Of a stretch of 64,000 nucleotides of DNA, positions 59,722 to 64,000 are shown piece after piece. This DNA comes from Streptomyces sp. VRA16 Mangrove soil. Lineage in GTDB: Bacteria > Actinomycetota > Actinomycetes > Streptomycetales > Streptomycetaceae. The first letter of the stretch is position 1, and every line of letters begins with the position of its first letter. The position numbers were made by a program, and so were the translations under genes. The notes beneath the pieces were generated by a model. It was not told the DNA's origin. It saw only the letters and a list, made by a program, of their open reading frames with translations, and did not search any database. The stretch spans positions 62,001-126,000 of the forward strand of contig NZ_JAFVLN010000020.1 in NCBI RefSeq assembly GCF_017377775.1, given 5' to 3'.

Positions 59722-61824
59722 ATGACGACCGAGGTCGAACTGCCCGCCGAGACCACGAGTTTCGTGGGCCGTGTCCGTGAACTCGACGATGTGGTGCAGC
59801 TGTTGAGACGCGAGCGGCTGGTCACGCTGACCGGCGTGGGCGGGGTCGGCAAGACCCGGCTCGCGGTGCGTGCGGCCGCGCGGGCTGCGGTGGAGTGCGC
59901 GGACGGGGCGCGGTTCGTGGCGCTGACACCGCTGCGTGATCCCTCGCTGCTCGGGCACCAGGTCCTGGAGGATCTGCGGCTCGCCGACCCGTCGGTCCTG
60001 CCGCCCGAGGACGTCGTCGTGCGGTGGCTGGCCGACAAGGAACTGCTGCTGGTCCTCGACTCGTGCGAGCACGTCGTCGACGCGAGCGCCCGCCTGGTGC
60101 GGACCCTGCTCGACGCGGCGCCGGGGCTGCGGGTGCTGGCCACCAGCAGGCAGCCGCTGTCCGTGCCCGGCGAGGTGGCCTACGAGGTGGACCCGCTGCC
60201 GGTGCCCGCACCGCCGTCCGGGCCCGACGGGCCCGTACCGCTGCGGCCCGGCGATGCCGTGGAGCTGTTCGCCGAGCGCGCGGCGGCCGTCGTCGAGGGC
60301 TTCGAGCTGCTGCCCGCCGACCATGCCGCGGCCGCCGCCGTCGTGCGCCGCGTCGACGGCATCCCGCTCGCCGTGGAACTCGCGGCGGCCCAGCTCGGCG
60401 AGTTGGAGCAGCCGTCGGTGTACCGGCTCAACGACCGTCTGCAGCACCGCTTCGAGACCCTGATCGCCCAGTCGGGAAACGGCGGCGCCACGCTTCCCCG
60501 GCACCGCACGCTGCGCACCACGATCGGCTGGAGCCACGAGCTGTGCACCCCGCTGGAGCGGCTGCTGTGGGCCCGGCTCTCCGTGTTCACCGGCGGGTTC
60601 GACCTGGTGGGCGCGCGGGCGGTGGGCAGCGGCGGACCGCTGCCGCCGGACGCGGTCGCGCGGGTGCTGAGCGGGCTCGTGACGAAGTCGCTGGTGCGGG
60701 GGCGCGCCGACGGCCCGTTCCCCGAGCGGTTCACGATGCTCGACACGGTCCGCGAGTACGGCGTGCACTGGCTGTTCGAGCTCGGCGAGGAGACCGAGGC
60801 GCGGGCCAGGCACCGCGACTTCTACCGGGACCTGGCCCGGCAGGCGGACGCCGAGTGGATCGGCCCCGACCAGGTCCCGTGGCACCGGCGGCTCCTCGCC
60901 GAGCACGCCAACTTCCGTACGGCGCTCGACTTCTGCCTGACCCGGGGCGAGGGCCGGGCCGCCCTGGAGATCGGCGGCTCGCTGTGGATGATGTGGTTCG
61001 CCTTCGGTTACGCGCGCGAGGGCGCCCACTATCTGGATCTGGCCCTGGACATGTGGCGGACGCCGGGGCCGGAGCGGGCGAAGGCGCTGTGGGCGCGCGG
61101 GCTGACGTGCGTGGGCCTCGGGGACTTCTCGTCCATGGCCGCGCTCGCGCCCGCCCTGCGCACCTGCGTCGGCGTCGGTGACGGCGACGACCCCACCGTG
61201 GCGACGGCGCTGTGCTACCTCAGGGGGATCCCGCCGACCCTGACCGGCGACATGCCGACGGCGGCGGCCCTGTTCGACACCCTGCCGCACGCGCCGCACT
61301 CCCGGGGCGCCTACCCGGAGGCCTGGTTCGTGGCGATCGTCGCCCGCGCGTTCGTCCGGGTCCACCAGGGCGACTTCGCCGCCGCCGAGGAGGTGGCGGC
61401 CGCCGCGGCGGTGGAGTGCGAGCGGCGCGGCGAGCAGTGGATGCACTCCTACGTCGCCTATGTACGGGCCCTGGCCGCGGCGGCCACGGGGCGTCCGGCC
61501 GAGGCCGCCCGCCACGCCCGCACGGCTCTGGCGGGCAAGGCGCTGTTCCGGGACAGCATCGGCATCGCCACCACCATCGACGCCCTCGCCGGTGCCACCG
61601 CGGGCACCGGCGACCCGGAGCGTGCCGCCCGGCTGCTCGGCATCGCCCACCGGGTCTGGCAGACCCTGGGCCGGCCCCAGCTCGGCGCCCCCGAACTGGT
61701 CGCCGCGCGCGCCGACACGGAGCGCGCGATCCGGGCGGCGATCGGCGACGCCGTGTACGACAGCGCGTTCGCGGCGGGCCTCGCGATGCCGCCGGGCGAA
61801 GGGGTCGCGCACTGTCTGACGTGA
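59722..61824 (+). CDS. COG3903-type signal-transduction NTPase with TPR-like region (copy 1)
   Basis: A 700-residue protein. An NB-ARC-like NTPase module comes first: P-loop LTGVGGVGKTRLAV (residues 37-50), Walker B ELLLVLDSCEHV, the sensor VLATSRQPL and DGIPLAVELAAA, followed by a winged-helix-like region (RTTIGWSHELCTPLERLLWARLSVF) and a C-terminal helical, TPR-like half. Relatives are usually fused to a BTAD/OmpR or LuxR DNA-binding domain; here none is present, so it may act through a partner. A near copy starts at 62342. Confidence 0.88.
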   Translation: MTTEVELPAETTSFVGRVRELDDVVQLLRRERLVTLTGVGGVGKTRLAVRAAARAAVECADGARFVALTPLRDPSLLGHQVLEDLRLADPSVLPPEDVVVRWLADKELLLVLDSCEHVVDASARLVRTLLDAAPGLRVLATSRQPLSVPGEVAYEVDPLPVPAPPSGPDGPVPLRPGDAVELFAERAAAVVEGFELLPADHAAAAAVVRRVDGIPLAVELAAAQLGELEQPSVYRLNDRLQHRFETLIAQSGNGGATLPRHRTLRTTIGWSHELCTPLERLLWARLSVFTGGFDLVGARAVGSGGPLPPDAVARVLSGLVTKSLVRGRADGPFPERFTMLDTVREYGVHWLFELGEETEARARHRDFYRDLARQADAEWIGPDQVPWHRRLLAEHANFRTALDFCLTRGEGRAALEIGGSLWMMWFAFGYAREGAHYLDLALDMWRTPGPERAKALWARGLTCVGLGDFSSMAALAPALRTCVGVGDGDDPTVATALCYLRGIPPTLTGDMPTAAALFDTLPHAPHSRGAYPEAWFVAIVARAFVRVHQGDFAAAEEVAAAAAVECERRGEQWMHSYVAYVRALAAAATGRPAEAARHARTALAGKALFRDSIGIATTIDALAGATAGTGDPERAARLLGIAHRVWQTLGRPQLGAPELVAARADTERAIRAAIGDAVYDSAFAAGLAMPPGEGVAHCLT

Positions 61825-61826
61825 CC

Positions 61827-62267
61827 TCAGATCCGGTGGGGCGACCGCCGCCGGGCGGCGAGCAGGGCGGCGGCGGTCAGGACCCTCACCGTCGGGAACG
61901 CCCCGGCCGGCAGTGTGATCACGTACGGGGTGAACATGCCGAGGTACGCCGCCGTCCAGAACCCGGCCGTCCAGCGGGCGAGCCGGGCCGGTGGCGCGAG
62001 GGCCGCCGTGCGGGTCAGCCCGTAGGACAGGGACAGGCCGTAGCCCGCGCCGAGGAGCACGGCGGCGAGCAGGGCCAGGGGTCGCTGTCCCGTGGCGGCG
62101 GCCGCGGTCACCACGTCGAGGCCGTGGCCGCGCACGTCGCCGATGACGTACCGACCGGTCCTGGTCGTACGACGCGTGGTGCGCGGCGGACCGGTCCTGA
62201 CCGGAAATGACGCTGCCGCGTCCGGTCGGCACCGGTCCGCCGGGAAGCGCCCGGCACGCTCGGTCAC
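61827..62267 (-). pseudogene. Decayed PP2C phosphatase fused to an MFS transporter tail
   Basis: An open frame of 146 codons with no family-wide match. Residues 40-55 are YVIGDVRGHGLDVV, the PP2C motif found intact in the phosphatase at 58.4 kb. From about residue 60 it turns into LALLAAVLLGAGYGLSLSYG and LARWTAGFWTAAYLGMFTPY, the last two segments of an MFS transporter. The join suggests a deletion between a second phosphatase gene and a downstream MFS gene. The frame from GTG 62267 has no ribosome-binding site. Confidence 0.7.
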
Positions 62268-62341
62268 GTTGCGTCATCCGCCCGTACGGGCCCGCGCGCG
62301 GAGGAGACTGCTCTCCCGACACGGAGAGGCTGGGGTGGGGC

Positions 62342-64000
62342 GTGGAGGGTCTTCCCGTCGAGACGACGGAGTTCATCGGACGGACAACTGAAATCGCCTT
62401 CCTCGATCAGGAGTTGGCCGATCAGCGCCTGCTCACACTGACGGGGGTGGGCGGGGTCGGCAAGACCCGCCTGGCCGTGCAGCTCGCCCGGCGCGCGGGA
62501 CCGGACGTCGCGGACGTGGTGTGCTTCGTCCCGCTGTCGCCCCTGCGCGACCCCGCCCTGCTGGGCAACGTACTGCTCGAAGAGCTGCGCCTGGCCGACC
62601 AGTCCCTGGACCCCGCCGAGGACGTCGTCGCCCGGTGGCTCGCCGACAAGCGGGCGCTGCTCGTCCTCGACACCTGTGAGCACCTCGTCGAGGGCTGCGC
62701 GCGCCTGGTGGCGAAGCTGCTCGCCGCCGCGCCGGAGCTGCGTGTCCTGGCCACGAGCCGGCAGGCGCTCGGTCTCGACGAGGAGCGGTGCTTCGAGGTG
62801 GCACCGCTGCCGGTGGAACCGGCCCGGAGGGACGGGCGGCCCGGCGACGCCGTCGCGCTCTTCGCCGACCGGGCCGCCACCGCGACCGGCACGTTCCGGC
62901 TCGGCCCCGCGGAGCGCGTCGTCGCCGAGGCGGTCTGCCGTCATCTGGACGGCATCCCGCTGGCCGTTGAGCTCGCCGCCGCCCGGCTGGCGGAGCTGCC
63001 GCTGGAGCGGCTCGGCAGCCTGCTCATCGACCGGTTCGACGCACTGTGCGCGCAGGGCGACGACCATGCGGTGCGCACACCGCGCCATCGCGCGCTGCGG
63101 ACCACCATCGGCTGGAGCCATGAACTGTGCACCCCGCTGGAGCGGTTGCTGTGGGCACGCCTTTCCGTCTTCATCGGCGGCTTCGACCTGGAGGGCGCGC
63201 TGGCCGTCGGCGGCTCCCCGCTCAGCGGCGCCGAACTGCCCGCGGTGCTCGACTCGCTCGTCGCCAAGTCGCTGGTGCGGCGGATGCCGGGCGAGGGGGG
63301 ACGCTACGCAATGCTGGACACCGTGCGCGAGTTCGGGGCGCACTGGCTGCGCGCGCTGGGCGAAGAGGACGCGGTGCGGTGCCTGCACCGAGACCATTAC
63401 CGGGCGCTCGCCCGTCGGGCCGACGCGGCCTGGATGAGCCCCGCCCAGACCACCTGGCACGCCCGCCTGCTCGCCGAGCACGCCAACTTCCGTACCGCAC
63501 TCGACTTCTGCCTGAAGCGGGGTGAAGGGCGGCTGGCGCAGGAGTTGTGCGGCAATCTGTGGATTCTCTGGTTCGCCTGCGGCTTCACCCGGGAGGGCCG
63601 GCACTACACGGAGGCCGCGCTGAGCCTGGCGCCGGGCTGCGGGCCCGAGCACACCAGCGCCCTGTGGGCCTGCAGTCTCACGGCCGTCGGGCAGGGCGAC
63701 GCCGCCCGCACGGCCGAACTCGCGTCGCGGATCACGGAGGCCATCGGCCAGGACGGTTCCCTGGGAGTGCGGGCCGCCGCCGCCTACGCCCACGGCAGCG
63801 CCCTGACCCTGTCCGGCCGGATCCCGGAAGCCATCGCCGCCTACGACACCGCGGTGGACACCGCGGCGGACACCTCGCGGCGCTCCGGCCCGTACCAGGA
63901 GGCGTGGTTCATGCTGACCGTGGGCCGGTCCTTCACCCACGTCATGCATGGCGAGCTGACGACCGCCGCGACCATGGCGCGGAAGGTCGTCGCGGAGTGC
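62342..64000 (+). CDS. COG3903-type signal-transduction NTPase (copy 2), cut by window edge
   Basis: 553 codons from a GTG at 62342 to the window end, without a stop. The architecture is the same as copy 1: LTGVGGVGKTRLAVQ (P-loop), RALLVLDTCEHLV (Walker B), VLATSRQAL, DGIPLAVELAAARL, then RTTIGWSHELCTPLERLLWARLSVF, which is nearly identical to copy 1, and a helical TPR-like C-terminal part. The leader also matches copy 1 (GGAGGAGACTGC in both). Together with the phosphatase remnant it shows a tandem duplication of a divergent phosphatase/NTPase unit. No DNA-binding domain is visible in the part seen. Confidence 0.87.
   Translation, partial: MEGLPVETTEFIGRTTEIAFLDQELADQRLLTLTGVGGVGKTRLAVQLARRAGPDVADVVCFVPLSPLRDPALLGNVLLEELRLADQSLDPAEDVVARWLADKRALLVLDTCEHLVEGCARLVAKLLAAAPELRVLATSRQALGLDEERCFEVAPLPVEPARRDGRPGDAVALFADRAATATGTFRLGPAERVVAEAVCRHLDGIPLAVELAAARLAELPLERLGSLLIDRFDALCAQGDDHAVRTPRHRALRTTIGWSHELCTPLERLLWARLSVFIGGFDLEGALAVGGSPLSGAELPAVLDSLVAKSLVRRMPGEGGRYAMLDTVREFGAHWLRALGEEDAVRCLHRDHYRALARRADAAWMSPAQTTWHARLLAEHANFRTALDFCLKRGEGRLAQELCGNLWILWFACGFTREGRHYTEAALSLAPGCGPEHTSALWACSLTAVGQGDAARTAELASRITEAIGQDGSLGVRAAAAYAHGSALTLSGRIPEAIAAYDTAVDTAADTSRRSGPYQEAWFMLTVGRSFTHVMHGELTTAATMARKVVAEC

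Noticed and set aside
58374..60143. Phosphatase start upstream at 60143
   Set aside because: The extension is antisense to the NTPase gene; AGGAGG before ATG 59510 fixes the start.

Overview
The window is high-GC actinomycete chromosome, almost certainly Streptomyces: codon third positions are nearly all G/C, GTG starts and leaderless-looking promoters are frequent, and the order hrdA-dnaG ... dgt ... nasA ... nirBD ... ppdK ... dusB ... glyS-znuACB-zur-uppS-recO matches, from memory, a conserved core segment of Streptomyces chromosomes. About sixty genes are placed. No rRNA, tRNA, CRISPR array, prophage or insertion sequence was recognised.

Layout. 1-9.5 kb: a cut beta-propeller gene, a small membrane protein, sigma factor hrdA, primase dnaG, a ferredoxin-reductase-like flavoprotein, dgt and a CbiX-type chelatase. 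9.7-20 kb is a nitrate assimilation block: nitrate reductase nasA, then (after cutA, a secreted protein with its class F sortase, and a TauE/SafE exporter) a stand-alone NirB-like flavoprotein with nirB and nirD in one tight operon. The operon carries a complete four-part GlnR-type box, and the chelatase would supply the siroheme that NirB needs. 20-30 kb: a TetR/SDR pair, a sugar ABC importer operon, another SDR and ppdK with a strong terminator. 30-35.3 kb: a ROK repressor divergent from two MGH1-like glycosidases. 35.4-47 kb: dusB, an ArsR-type regulator beside an MFS gene with a spectacular operator, two paralogous XRE/MFS divergent cassettes that share one operator layout, an aldo/keto reductase with its own long palindrome, a TetR gene and an M14 peptidase. 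47-54.5 kb: glyS, the zinc importer znuACB with zur and two Zur boxes, a YcxB-like protein, uppS and recO. 54.5-64 kb is accessory: hydrolases, two MarR genes, a decayed WhiJ-type locus, and a duplicated unit of PP2C phosphatase plus divergent COG3903-type NTPase whose second phosphatase is wrecked.

Most unusual items: (1) a 51-codon leader ORF that repeats the first 22 residues of RecO using different synonymous codons and overlaps the recO start by four bases; (2) the tandem PP2C/NTPase duplication with a phosphatase-MFS fusion remnant; (3) the shared operator of the two XRE/MFS cassettes; (4) a composite non-coding repeat of 200-350 bp at three loci, one of them carrying an exact 3 x 45 bp array; (5) long perfect palindromes in front of the MFS gene at 37.3 kb and the reductase at 43.9 kb. 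Starts were chosen by ribosome-binding sites and family alignment, and several differ from the longest possible ORF. Nothing here was checked by database search.
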